Assembly: GCF_946480385.1 (NCBI RefSeq)
Contig: NZ_CAMLJP010000097.1
Coordinates: forward strand, 1 to 25,152
Origin: an uncultured Azospirillum sp.
Lineage (GTDB): Bacteria > Pseudomonadota > Alphaproteobacteria > Azospirillales > Azospirillaceae
Length of the DNA: 25,152 bases
Direction of reading: 5' to 3'
Shown: positions 1 through 8,207 of the stretch, piece by piece
Numbering within the stretch: position 1 is the first letter of the stretch
How the letters are laid out: each line of letters begins with the position of its first letter
The notes under the pieces: model-generated
Databases searched by the model: none
What the model saw: only the letters and a program-made list of their open reading frames with translations
What the model was told of the DNA's origin: nothing
Program-made: the position numbers and the translations under genes

Positions 1-1
1 C

Positions 2-2542
2 CGGGGGGCGCAGGCGGTCCAGACGCTCGCGCAGCTCCGCCGGGTCATAGGGCTTGGCGATCAGGTCGTACCCGCCCATCGCCACGTCGTCCGCCACCAC
101 CGCATGGGCGGCGAAGCCCGACGCCAGCAGAACCGGCAGGTCGGGGCGCAGGCGCCGCGCCTCGCGCGCCAGCTCGGCGCCGTTCATGCCCGGCGGCATC
201 ACGATGTCGCTGAACAGCAGGTCCAGGGGCTCCGAACCGCGCAGCACCAGCAGGGCCTCGCCGGCGCCCGAGGCGGCGGTCACCCGGTGGCCCCAACTGC
301 GCAGCAGGGCGCAGCCGTGCTCGCGGATGTTGTGGTCGTCCTCCACCATCAGGATCGACAGGCTCGGGCGGGCGGACGGCGGACGGACGCCGGTGGAGAG
401 GGCGGCGGTCTCCCCGGCCATGCGGTCGGGCGGGAAATGGATGGTGACGGTGGTGCCCTGCCCCACCCGGCTGGCCAGGGACAGGGTGCCGCCATGCAGC
501 TCCACCAGCCGGCGGGTCAGCGGCAGGCCCAGGCCGGCGCCCTCGGTCTGGCGGTTCTCCGGGCTGGCGACGCGGGTGTAGGCCAGCAGGACGCGGCCCA
601 GATCCTGTTCGGGGATGCCGACGCCGTTGTCGCGCACCTCCAGCAGCAGGCCGCCGTCGGGGGCGGGCGCGGCGGTCAGCGATACCGTGCCGCCGGAGGG
701 GGTGTATTTCACCGCGTTGGACAGCAGGTTCAGCAGGATCTGGCGGATGCGGCGCTCGTCGCCGCGCATGTGGCGGGCGGCGGGGTCCACCGTCGCGTGG
801 AGGGCGATGCCGGCGCGGGCGGCGCGCGGGGTCAGCAGGCGGATGGCGAAGGTGGCGGCGGCATCGAGGTCGACCGGCTCGTCGTCGAGGACCAGCTGGC
901 CGGAGTCGGCGCGGACATGGTCGAGGATCTCGTTGATCAGCTCCAGCAGATGCTGGCCGCTGTCGCGGATGTTGACGGCGAAGTCGCGGTAATGGGCGGT
1001 GCCGACCGGCCCCTCCGACTCCCGCGCGATCAGGTCGGCGAAGCCGATGACGGCGTTCATCGGCGTGCGCAGCTCGTGGCTCAGGCTCGCCAGGAACTCG
1101 GTCTTGCTGCGGCTGGCGGATTCCGCGGCGTGGCGGGCGTCCTGCAGCTCCGCCTCCATGATCTTGCGGGCGGTGACGTCGCGCTCGACGCTGACGTAAT
1201 CCTGCGGCGCGCCCCAGTCGTCGGTGACCAGCCGCACCGCCGCCTCGATCCACACCCAGCGGCCGTCGGCATGGCGCAGCCGATAGGTGGTCTTCAGGGT
1301 CGGGCGGTCGGGGGTCAGGCGGGCGAGGCCGGCGGCCAGGGCGTCGCGGTCGTCGGGATGGACGCGCTCGACCAGCGGGCGGCCGATCAGCTCGGCCGGC
1401 GGGCTGCCCAGGCTGTCGCGCGTCGCCTCCGAACAGAAACGGCGCACCCCGTCCAGGCCGATGCGGCCGATGATGTCGGTGACGCTGCGGGCGAGAAGGC
1501 GATAGCGCGCCTCGCTGGCGCGGATGGCGCGTTCGGCCTCGTGCCGGCGGGTGATGTCGCGGGCGCCGACCGACAGCATGACGATGGCGCCGCTCTCGTC
1601 GCGGATCGGCACCTGCGACACCTCCCACCAGCGGGTGACGCCGTTGTGGGTGTGCTGCTCCTCGAAGCGGGTGGGGGCGCCGGCGTCGATGCAGGATTGC
1701 AGGTCGGCCATCGCCTTGGCGGCGAGGTCCGGCGGCAGCAGGCGGTCGAGCGGCTGGCCCTCCGCGTGGGCGGCGCGGTCGCCCATCATGGCGAGGGCGG
1801 CGGCGTTGGCGCAGTGCAGGGTGAAGCTGCCGTCGGCGTTGACGCGGACGATGGCGAGGCTGTCGGCGGAGCTGTCGAAGACGGCGCGGAACAGGGCGGC
1901 GTTCTCGTCCAGCGCGCTTTCGTCGGCGACGCGGCGGTGCTCCCGCGCCAGCATGGTGCCGAGCAGGCCAATGCCGAGCGTGGTGAAGGCGACCAGCGGC
2001 AGCGCCGCCTCCTCCATCACCCGCATGGCAAGGTCGAGGTCGGGCAGCAGCAGGAAGGCCAGCAGGGTCAGCGGCGTGATCGCCAGACCGAACAGCGACA
2101 GCAGGCCGAAGCCGAAGGCGCCTTTGCCGCTTCCCTTGCCGCTGCCGCCCTGCCCGGCGGCGCGGCGCTCCATCGGGCGGGCCAGCAGCGGCGCGGCCAG
2201 GGCGGTCAGCAGGATGCCGGCAAGGCCGGTCAGTGAACCGATGCCGCCCAGCCACAGCCGCACCGCGCCGGCGATGGCGGCCGACAGCAGGGCCGCCGGC
2301 AGGCCGCCGAACAGGCCGGCCAGCCCGATCATCGCATTGCGCAGGTCGATCAGCACCCCGCCCGCCACCGGATAGGCGTCCAGCATGGAAATGGCGGCGG
2401 CGGCGCCGAACAGCAGGCCGGAGAGCAGGGCGAAGGGCCGGCGCCGCGCGCCGAAGCGCCGCAGCACATGGCGGTAGGCCAGCAGAACCAGCGCCAGCAG
2501 GCCGACGCCGTGCGTCAGGGCGATGACGATGCCCGTTCCCAT
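2..2542 (-). CDS. Membrane-bound hybrid sensor histidine kinase (5TM-PAS-PAS-HisKA-HATPase-REC), 3' end outside window
   Basis: At least 847 residues read from the ATG at 2542 without a stop to the window edge, so the gene is partial. A GGGAGGG ribosome binding site sits just upstream of this ATG. Residues about 5-200 are hydrophobic, with the DxRN...GG...R...GG pattern of the 5TMR-LYT membrane receptor domain (residues DLRNAMIGLAGLFGG visible). Two PAS/PAC domains follow (about 215-340 and 345-460), then a HisKA domain with H-box SLSHELRTPMN (His near residue 489), an HATPase domain (LLNLLSNAVKYTPSGG, DNGVGIPE, GAGLGLPLTRR) and a C-terminal receiver with acidic pocket VEDD, phospho-acceptor in LLFSDIVMPPGMNG and the conserved Lys in AKPYDP. 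The family autophosphorylates on His and passes phosphate to its own receiver Asp. The signal is unknown. It is divergent from the next kinase and the two may share a control region. Confidence 0.9.
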   Translation of the reverse strand, partial: MGTGIVIALTHGVGLLALVLLAYRHVLRRFGARRRPFALLSGLLFGAAAAISMLDAYPVAGGVLIDLRNAMIGLAGLFGGLPAALLSAAIAGAVRLWLGGIGSLTGLAGILLTALAAPLLARPMERRAAGQGGSGKGSGKGAFGFGLLSLFGLAITPLTLLAFLLLPDLDLAMRVMEEAALPLVAFTTLGIGLLGTMLAREHRRVADESALDENAALFRAVFDSSADSLAIVRVNADGSFTLHCANAAALAMMGDRAAHAEGQPLDRLLPPDLAAKAMADLQSCIDAGAPTRFEEQHTHNGVTRWWEVSQVPIRDESGAIVMLSVGARDITRRHEAERAIRASEARYRLLARSVTDIIGRIGLDGVRRFCSEATRDSLGSPPAELIGRPLVERVHPDDRDALAAGLARLTPDRPTLKTTYRLRHADGRWVWIEAAVRLVTDDWGAPQDYVSVERDVTARKIMEAELQDARHAAESASRSKTEFLASLSHELRTPMNAVIGFADLIARESEGPVGTAHYRDFAVNIRDSGQHLLELINEILDHVRADSGQLVLDDEPVDLDAAATFAIRLLTPRAARAGIALHATVDPAARHMRGDERRIRQILLNLLSNAVKYTPSGGTVSLTAAPAPDGGLLLEVRDNGVGIPEQDLGRVLLAYTRVASPENRQTEGAGLGLPLTRRLVELHGGTLSLASRVGQGTTVTIHFPPDRMAGETAALSTGVRPPSARPSLSILMVEDDHNIREHGCALLRSWGHRVTAASGAGEALLVLRGSEPLDLLFSDIVMPPGMNGAELAREARRLRPDLPVLLASGFAAHAVVADDVAMGGYDLIAKPYDPAELRERLDRLRPP

Positions 2543-2766
2543 GCTTGCGCCCTCCCCCACGCCCGCGAAGCTTGACGCGAACTTTTACACAGGCAATCAG
2601 CCAAGAAGAAGAAACGATTCGAAACAGTCATACCGCCTTTTTTCCTACTACTACCGATGATGGCGGCTTGACCGGCGGCGTTACGTGCCTGTCGTGTTTG
2701 CCCGGCGGTTCGGCTAGGATGGCCCGGCGAGTTGTTCGTGGTCGTCTTGTTCTCGGTGGCTTCGGC
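2543..2766. promoter_or_regulatory. Divergent intergenic region between two sensor kinase genes
   Basis: This 224-bp stretch separates the starts of two divergent kinase genes and is visibly richer in A and T around 2575-2660 than its surroundings, as expected for back-to-back promoters. I could not identify convincing -35/-10 pairs. The right end depends on which start the plus-strand kinase uses: ATG 2719 has only a very close AGG in front, ATG 2767 has GGTGG at a better distance. Confidence 0.4.
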
Positions 2767-4740
2767 ATGTTCTTGAAGATCTTCTCTCGGAGCCTGGTCG
2801 CCCGAACGACGGCATCGGCGGTGTTGCTGGTGTCGGTGCTGGTTGCCGTGCCGATGGTTGTGCTGATCCAGGCCGACGTGCGGAACACCCGGGCCGAGCT
2901 GGCCATCCGGGCGGAGATGGCGACCCGCATCGTGCTGGACGAGGTGACGAACGCGCTGTGGGACCTCGACCCCGAAGAGGCGGCGACTGCGCTGAGCCCG
3001 CTGCGCTCGATCGACAGCTTCGCCGAGGCGGTGATCCTGGGCACGCATGGCGAGCGCTTCGCCGTCTACCGCAAGGCGGGCGCCGCCATTGGCGCGGAGG
3101 ATGCCGCCACGGTGGCGGCGGTGCCGCTGATCCACCAGGACCGCAGCGGCACCACCCGCAACATCGGCACCCTGCTGGTCAGGCTGGACACCGGGCCGAC
3201 CGACGACGCCATCCGCCACCATGTGCTGGTGCTGGGCGGGATCGGCATCGCGGCGCTTCTGCTGGTGGTGCTGGGGGTGATCTGGGCGACGCGCGGCATG
3301 ACGCTGCCCATCGCCGGCATGACCCGCGCCATGGACGATCTGGCCGCCGGCGACGTGACGGTGACCGTGCCGGTGCGCCACCGCGACGATGAGATCGGCC
3401 GGATGGCGCGGGCGCTCGGCACCTTCCGCCAGAACGCCATCGACCTGCGCGCCGCCAAGGAGCGGGCGGAGCAGGCCGTCGCGTCGAAGGCCAAGTTCAT
3501 GGCCGCCGCCAGCCACGACCTGCGCCAGCCCGCCCAATCGCTGCTGATGCTGACCGCCATGCTGCGCGCCACCGCCCCCAACCCGAAGGTGGCGGACTCC
3601 GCGCGCAAGATCGAACAGGTGGTGATGACGCTGAAGCAGCTGCTGGACGAACTGCTGGAGGTGTCGCGGCTGGATGCCGGCGGCGTCACCGCCAACAAAG
3701 CGGTGCATGAGGTCGCCGACCTGTTCGAGGCGCTGGATTCGCAATATGGCCCGGTCGCCCGCGGTAAGGGGCTGGCCTTCGCCGTGCCGCAACACCGCGC
3801 GGCCGTGCTGACCGACCGGGTGCTGCTGCTGCGGCTGCTGGGCAACCTGATCGACAACGCGATCCGCTACACGAACTCCGGCCAGGTGCAGGTCGCCTGC
3901 CTGGAATCCGGCGGCAGCCTGATCGTCGAGGTGCGCGACACCGGCATCGGCATCCCCGAGGACCGGCTCGACGCCATCTGGGAGGAGTTCCACCAAATCG
4001 GCAACCCGGAGCGCAACCGCGACAACGGCATCGGGCTCGGCCTGTCGATCGTCCAGCGGCTGGCCACCGTGCTGGACCACCCGGTCAAGGTGCGCTCCAC
4101 GCCGGGGAAGGGCTCGGTCTTCTCGGTCACCGTGCCGCTGGCGCCGGTGGAGACCGCCCTTCCGGACAGGATGGCGGCCGAACCGGTGCCCCCTGCCCCC
4201 ACCCTTGCCCCGGCCCTTGCCCCCACCCTTGCCCCGGCCCTTGCCCCGCCTCCTGCCCCGGCTGCCGCCAATGGCGCGGCGGTCGCGACGCTGGCCGATG
4301 CGCCGGCGAAGGAGGGCGAGATCGCGATCCTGGTGATCGACGACGACCAGTTCGTGCTGTCGGCCATTTCGATGTTCCTCACCACGGCGGGACACCGCGT
4401 CGTCGGCGCCTCCACGGTCGGCCAGGGACTGCGTGCGGTGGAGGACGGCACCGTCCGGCCCGACGCGGTGATCGCCGATTACCACCTGTCGGCCACCGAG
4501 AACGGCCTGGACTTCATCGAGACGGTGTGGCGGCGGCTGGGGCTGCGCATTCCGGCGGTGCTGATCTCCGGACGGTTGGACGGCGCGGTGGCGGCGCGCG
4601 CGGCGGAGATCGGCGTTACCGTGGCCGCCAAGCCGATCATGCCGGACCGGCTGTCGGCACTGGTGGAGCAGATGACGGCCGGGCGGCCGGCGGCGCTTCC
4701 GCTCGACACCGCCTCTCCGCATAAGACCCTAAGCGAATGA
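2767..4740 (+). CDS. Hybrid sensor histidine kinase (2TM-HAMP-HisKA-HATPase-REC)
   Basis: About 657 residues from ATG 2767; ATG 2719 would add 16 residues (an N-terminal arginine-rich stretch) and is a weaker start. One membrane helix at about 14-34, an extracytoplasmic sensor segment of about 120 residues, a second helix at about 156-178, a HAMP linker, then HisKA with the variant H-box SHDLRQPAQS (His250), an HATPase domain (LLGNLIDNAIRYT, DTGIGIPE, GIGLGLSIVQR) and a receiver with IDDDQ and phospho-acceptor Asp571 in VIADYHLS. The SHDLRQP type of H-box is usual in hybrid kinases with a terminal receiver. A Pro/Ala-rich linker at roughly residues 470-500 separates kinase and receiver and contains a tandem DNA repeat. 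No output domain is fused, so phosphate must go to another protein or the receiver acts as a sink. Ligand unknown. Confidence 0.9.
   Translation: MFLKIFSRSLVARTTASAVLLVSVLVAVPMVVLIQADVRNTRAELAIRAEMATRIVLDEVTNALWDLDPEEAATALSPLRSIDSFAEAVILGTHGERFAVYRKAGAAIGAEDAATVAAVPLIHQDRSGTTRNIGTLLVRLDTGPTDDAIRHHVLVLGGIGIAALLLVVLGVIWATRGMTLPIAGMTRAMDDLAAGDVTVTVPVRHRDDEIGRMARALGTFRQNAIDLRAAKERAEQAVASKAKFMAAASHDLRQPAQSLLMLTAMLRATAPNPKVADSARKIEQVVMTLKQLLDELLEVSRLDAGGVTANKAVHEVADLFEALDSQYGPVARGKGLAFAVPQHRAAVLTDRVLLLRLLGNLIDNAIRYTNSGQVQVACLESGGSLIVEVRDTGIGIPEDRLDAIWEEFHQIGNPERNRDNGIGLGLSIVQRLATVLDHPVKVRSTPGKGSVFSVTVPLAPVETALPDRMAAEPVPPAPTLAPALAPTLAPALAPPPAPAAANGAAVATLADAPAKEGEIAILVIDDDQFVLSAISMFLTTAGHRVVGASTVGQGLRAVEDGTVRPDAVIADYHLSATENGLDFIETVWRRLGLRIPAVLISGRLDGAVAARAAEIGVTVAAKPIMPDRLSALVEQMTAGRPAALPLDTASPHKTLSE
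4198..4245 (+). repeat. Two perfect 24-bp tandem copies encoding a Pro/Ala linker
   Basis: The unit begins CCCACCCTTGCC and is repeated exactly, in frame, giving PTLAPALA twice inside the linker between the kinase core and receiver of the upstream-described hybrid kinase. The unit length is a multiple of three, so copy changes would alter linker length without breaking the frame. Confidence 0.9.
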
Positions 4741-4882
4741 CGTCATCGGCCGGGAGGCCGGATATTTAGTACCAAAAATATCTCACATATCCCGCTGTGC
4801 TGTGGCACAACAATCAGGCTGTGCCCATGGACAGTCCTGCAACCCTGTCCAAGGGCGAAAAGAAGCAACCTCGGAGGATCCC

Positions 4883-5551
4883 ATGCGCGGCGCCACCACG
4901 ACCGACACCACCCGTGCCCGTGACATCATTGCCGGCTTCGACTTCGGCTATGTGGTCGAACGCGCCGTCGCCGCGGGGATGACCCGCAGCACGTCCGAGA
5001 TCGCACTGGCCCAGCTGAAGGACTTCCTGCTGGCCTGCGCCGAGCATCCGGACCGCGACATCGTCCCGCAATCCGCCGCCTGCGACGATCTGTGGCACGA
5101 GTTCATCGTCGCCGACACCCGCGCCTATTTCCGCTTCTGCGAGGCGGTCTATGGCGAATACCTGCATCACAACGGCGCCGCCGTTCCGGCCGAGCGCATG
5201 GCCGCCGCCCGCACCGACAGCGCCCGCCTGTTCGCCGGCGCGGATTGCCTGCGGGAAGCGAAGGCTGCCGACTGCCTGCGTGAGGCTGCAAAGGCCGATT
5301 GCCTGCGCGAGGCGAAGGCTGCGGATTGTCTGCGCGAAGGCGCGCAAGCCGATTGCCTGCGTGAAGCCAAGGCGGCCGACTGCTTGCGCGAAGCTGCGAA
5401 GGCTGACTGCCTGCGCGAGGCCAAGCCAGCCGACTGCCTGCGCGAAGCTGTGAAGGCTGACTGCCTGCGTGAGGCAGCGAAGGCCGATTGCCTGCGTGAG
5501 GCCAAGCCGGCCGACTGTCTCCGCGAAGCGCGGTCGCAGGGCGCCGTCTGA
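4883..5551 (+). CDS. WH-motif (GRDP/DUF1399-like) protein with eleven ADCLREA nonapeptide repeats
   Basis: 222 residues from ATG 4883, which has GGAGGA at 4873-4878; a longer in-frame start at 4802 has no such site. Residues about 15-105 resemble the GRDP-like/DUF1399 family, which carries a VDxxWHxHI...Y..FC....G..LHH pattern: here CDDLWHEFIVADTRAYF, then FCEAVYGEYLHH. The function of that domain is unknown in bacteria. Residues 120-218 are eleven back-to-back nine-residue units, each beginning ADCLRE (one unit reads ADCLREGAQ), followed by QGAV. Every unit has one Cys, so eleven Cys are spaced exactly nine apart. The repeats are predicted helical, charged and Ala-rich. No signal peptide or membrane segment is seen, so the protein is probably cytoplasmic. 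The gene stands alone between a kinase gene and a terminator. Function not known. Confidence 0.8.
   Translation: MRGATTTDTTRARDIIAGFDFGYVVERAVAAGMTRSTSEIALAQLKDFLLACAEHPDRDIVPQSAACDDLWHEFIVADTRAYFRFCEAVYGEYLHHNGAAVPAERMAAARTDSARLFAGADCLREAKAADCLREAAKADCLREAKAADCLREGAQADCLREAKAADCLREAAKADCLREAKPADCLREAVKADCLREAAKADCLREAKPADCLREARSQGAV
5240..5536 (+). repeat. 11 x 27-bp in-frame minisatellite encoding the Cys nonapeptide repeat
   Basis: Eleven contiguous 27-bp units. In the first six codons of the unit every difference between copies is synonymous (GCG/GCC/GCT for Ala, GAT/GAC, TGC/TGT, CTG/TTG/CTC, CGG/CGT/CGC, GAA/GAG), while the last three codons vary in amino acid (AKA, AAK, AKP, AVK, GAQ, ARS). 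This shows the plus-strand ADCLRE frame is the one under selection, although other frames are also open simply because the unit is a multiple of three. Confidence 0.97.
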
Positions 5552-5569
5552 CGCGGCACCGGCTTCAGC

Positions 5570-5605
5570 AAAAAGCCCCTGTCCGGCAGCGGACAGGGGC
5601 TTTTT
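5570..5605. terminator. Bidirectional rho-independent terminator
   Basis: A perfect 16-bp stem (AAAAAGCCCCTGTCCG, 5570-5585, with 5590-5605) around a GCAG loop ends in a T run on the plus strand and, because the other arm begins with an A run, also on the minus strand. It lies between the convergent ends of the repeat protein gene (5551) and the binding-protein gene (5639) and should stop both transcripts. Confidence 0.93.
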
Positions 5606-5638
5606 TCATGCGGTCACCCTGCCCTGCCCCGCGCCGGC

Positions 5639-7180
5639 TCAGCCGAAATTCAGGCCGCCGAACGGGGTGATGAAATTCTCGCTCAGCACATTGCCGCGCA
5701 GCGCGACATAGTCCGGCACCACCAGCGGAATCACCGGCAGGTCGTTCATCACCAGACATTCGGCGTCCTTGTAGACCTCGGCACGGCGGGCGGAATCGGG
5801 GATGGCCATCGCCTGTTCGATCAGAGCATCGAACTTCGCATTCGACCAGCCGACCGGGTTGAAGCGGCTGCGGCTGCTGAACAGCTCATCCAGGAAGTTC
5901 ATCGGGTCGGGGTAGGTGGCGGTCCAGCCGAACAGGAAGGAATCATAGTCGCGGCGGCGGGATCGCGAGATGAACTCCTGACGCGGAGAAATCACCAGCT
6001 TCGCCGGAATGCCGGCGTTGTTCCATTGCGAGACGTAATAGACGAACTCCCGCCGATATTCCGGAACGACCGCGACCTGGAAGGGGTCGATGCCGCGGCC
6101 CTCCGGATATCCTGCCTCCTCCAGCAGCCGCTTTGCCAGCATCGGATCGTAGGCCAGCGGTTCCAGCTTTTCGTTCGACAGCAGCGCCGGGGGAACGATG
6201 CCGTTGTGCACGGTCGCCACCCCGCGGAAGAAGCGCTCCGCCATCGCCGCGCGGTCGATCAGCAGCGACATCGCCCGGCGCACCCGCAGATCGGCGAAGG
6301 CCTTCACCCGCCGGGAATCGAGCGCGACCACCCGCATCTGCATGCGCGGCACATTGGACAGCCAGCGTTTGAAGCCGGGATCGTCCATCACCCCACGCAG
6401 CGCATCGGTGTCGACGAAGGTGAAATCGATCTGGCTGTCGTTGAACAGGGTGATGCCGTCGTTGCCGACGCCGGTGGCGAGGAAGGAGACCCGCTCGAAC
6501 GGCACGGCACCGCCGCGCCAGCCGGGATTGGCCTCCACATCCATGCGGATGCCGTCGTTCGACCGCACCAGCCGGTAGGGTCCGGTTCCGGCCGACATGG
6601 TGCGGAACCAGTCGGGGCCGGCCTTTTCCGCCGCCTCCACATCGACGATGTTCAGCCGGGCGAAGGGGAAGACGGCGCAGGGCTCGTCGCAGACCACCTC
6701 CAGCGTCCGGTCGTCGACCACGGTGATGCCCGACAGCCCGGCGGCGGTCTTCGCCCGCAGCTCGCGAAAGCCCCGCACCTTGGACAGGGCCAGCACCGCG
6801 AAGTTGGCGCCGTCGCCGGCCAGGGCCGCCTCGAAGCTGCGCTTGACGTCGGCGGCGGTCAGCGGTCGGCCGGTGTGGAAGGTGACGTTGTCGCGGATGG
6901 TCAGCCGCCAACGGCGGGCATCCTCCGATCCCTCCCAGGCGGTGGCGAGACCAGGGAGAATGCGGCCCTCCGGGTCGACCGTGGTCAGGCTCTCATACAT
7001 CGAGCCGAGAACCTGACGCGCGACCAGATCGTTGACGGTCAGCGGGTTTATCGCGCCGGGCAGGGATTTCAGCCCGATCCGCAGGGCAGGGGCGGCGGCC
7101 ATCGCCGGGCGTGGCAGCGCCCCGGCCAGACCGGCCGCGCCGAGCAATCCTAGGAACTGTCGTCTCTGCACCGCCGGCAT
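5639..7180 (-). CDS. ABC transporter substrate-binding protein, family 5 (peptide/nickel type), Tat-exported
   Basis: 513 residues, normal for SBP_bac_5 (DppA/OppA/NikA) receptors. The N-terminus QRRQFLGLLGAAGLAGALP is a twin-arginine signal, with likely cleavage after PAMA near residue 28. The family landmarks are present: INPLTVNDLVARQVLGSMYESL near the start, LATAWEGSEDARRWRLTIRD, TFHTGRPLTAADVKRSFEA, and later DYDSFLFGWTATYPDP and FNPVGWSNAKFDALI. It should bind a peptide-like or other small ligand in the periplasm and deliver it to an ABC permease. No permease or ATPase gene is in the window, so it is an orphan receptor here and its substrate cannot be named. The start at 7180 has only a weak GGA upstream. 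The gene ends at a shared bidirectional terminator. Confidence 0.93.
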   Translation of the reverse strand: MPAVQRRQFLGLLGAAGLAGALPRPAMAAAPALRIGLKSLPGAINPLTVNDLVARQVLGSMYESLTTVDPEGRILPGLATAWEGSEDARRWRLTIRDNVTFHTGRPLTAADVKRSFEAALAGDGANFAVLALSKVRGFRELRAKTAAGLSGITVVDDRTLEVVCDEPCAVFPFARLNIVDVEAAEKAGPDWFRTMSAGTGPYRLVRSNDGIRMDVEANPGWRGGAVPFERVSFLATGVGNDGITLFNDSQIDFTFVDTDALRGVMDDPGFKRWLSNVPRMQMRVVALDSRRVKAFADLRVRRAMSLLIDRAAMAERFFRGVATVHNGIVPPALLSNEKLEPLAYDPMLAKRLLEEAGYPEGRGIDPFQVAVVPEYRREFVYYVSQWNNAGIPAKLVISPRQEFISRSRRRDYDSFLFGWTATYPDPMNFLDELFSSRSRFNPVGWSNAKFDALIEQAMAIPDSARRAEVYKDAECLVMNDLPVIPLVVPDYVALRGNVLSENFITPFGGLNFG

Positions 7181-7262
7181 CGCTGATCCGTAACGTCGAT
7201 GGTCTTGTCACTGATCCTTACCATGGGGCAGGGCAGGCGGTCACCCTGGCCGACCGCCAGAG

Positions 7263-7338
7263 GCTTTCGCGATCGAAAGCAACCAAAAGGTGCTTTCGCG
7301 CAGCATTGCAACCGGAGCGGGCTTTCGCATTCGAAAGC
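7263..7338. repeat. parS: Three evenly spaced 18-bp inverted repeats, candidate parS centromere
   Basis: Sites at 7263-7280 and 7321-7338 match GCTTTCGNNNNCGAAAGC exactly; a half-conserved site at 7292-7309 keeps the left arm GCTTTCG and has GCATTGC on the right. Start-to-start distance is 29 bp both times. The array begins 15 bp beyond the parB stop codon and lies between parB and the binding-protein gene. ParB-family proteins bind short inverted repeats clustered beside the parAB operon, so this is the best parS candidate in the window. The hairpin at 7319-7340 could alternatively help terminate the rep-par transcript, but the phased spacing argues for protein binding. Confidence 0.65.
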
Positions 7339-7352
7339 CCAAGCCCGCACGG

Positions 7353-8207
7353 TCAGGCGTTCAGCAGGGCGTCGATGCGGTCGCGCAGGGTCTGCAGCCG
7401 CTCGCGGTGTTCGCGCTGCAAGGCCTGGGCGACGGTATCGATGGCGGCCAGGTCCTTGTCCATCCGGTTGATCGCCTTGCCCAGCACCCGCAGCGGCTCC
7501 GCCGTGCTGGATGCCGCCGGACGGGCCGCCCGCACTGCACCCACCGTCAAGCCCCCGGTGCGCGCCGTCTGCCACAGCCGGCGCAGCTCCGCCTCGTCCT
7601 CGACGAAGGCCAGCTCGACCAGGGCGGAGCGCGACACGGCGTCGGGGTTGGCGCGGTAGTCGGCCAGGATGTCGTCGGGCAGGCGCAGCACCTTCAGCCG
7701 CTTCGACACCTCGGCCTCAGAACAGCCGACGGCCGCCGCCACCTCCGTCTGGGTGTAGCCGTGCGCCTCAATCAGCTGCGACAGGCCGCGGGCGAGGTCG
7801 ATGGCGTCGAGGTCGACGCGCTGGACATTCTCGATCAGCGCGATCTCTTCGGGCCGGCCCTTGGTGATGATGGCGGCGATGGTGCCACGGCCGAGCAGCC
7901 GGTGGGCGCGCAGCCGCCGTTCGCCGGCAACCAGCCGATAGCGGCCCTTCTCCGCCGCCTCCTGGACCAGCACGGGTTGCTGCAACCCATGGCGGGCGAT
8001 TGAGTCGGCCAGCGAGCGCAGTGACTCGTCGTCGAACACCGTGCGCGGCTGGCCGGGATTGGTCTCCACGGCGTCCAGATCGACCTCGACCAGCCGGGGC
8101 AGCACGCCGCTCAGCCCGAACATGCGGTCGGTCTCGGCGGCGAAGCCGGCCTCCTTGGCCTGGAGAACGGTGGCAGCGGTCTGCCGGGTCAGCTTCTTAG
8201 GCGGCAT
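7353..8207 (-). CDS. parB: ParB-family partition protein
   Basis: 284 residues with the ParB/Spo0J order: a short basic N-terminus, the nuclease-fold/CTP-binding domain (NPGQPRTVFDDESLRSLADS at about 50-70, then VAGERRLRAHRL with the GERR box, and ENVQRVDLDAIDLARGL), a helix-turn-helix (GYTQTEVAAAVGCSEAEVSKRL) and a C-terminal dimerisation segment rich in charged residues. It binds the centromere and stimulates ParA. Its ATG overlaps the 3' end of parA by 11 bp, so the two are translated together. Immediately downstream is the array of three 18-bp inverted repeats that is its probable binding site. Confidence 0.95.
   Translation of the reverse strand: MPPKKLTRQTAATVLQAKEAGFAAETDRMFGLSGVLPRLVEVDLDAVETNPGQPRTVFDDESLRSLADSIARHGLQQPVLVQEAAEKGRYRLVAGERRLRAHRLLGRGTIAAIITKGRPEEIALIENVQRVDLDAIDLARGLSQLIEAHGYTQTEVAAAVGCSEAEVSKRLKVLRLPDDILADYRANPDAVSRSALVELAFVEDEAELRRLWQTARTGGLTVGAVRAARPAASSTAEPLRVLGKAINRMDKDLAAIDTVAQALQREHRERLQTLRDRIDALLNA

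Noticed and set aside
45..2255. Long open frames on both strands across the first sensor kinase
   Set aside because: Low-complexity Arg/Pro/Gly/Ala translations without domains; the kinase frame (start 2542) explains the region with all expected motifs.
4747..4760. Short hairpin CGGCC-GGGA-GGCCG after the second kinase as a terminator
   Set aside because: The stem is only five base pairs and no T run follows.
5240..5536. CRISPR array
   Set aside because: The units are contiguous with no spacers and encode a protein repeat.
5167..5571. Minus-strand frame encoding SRRQSA-type repeats
   Set aside because: It is the antisense of the 27-bp minisatellite; codon variation is synonymous only in the plus-strand ADCLRE frame.
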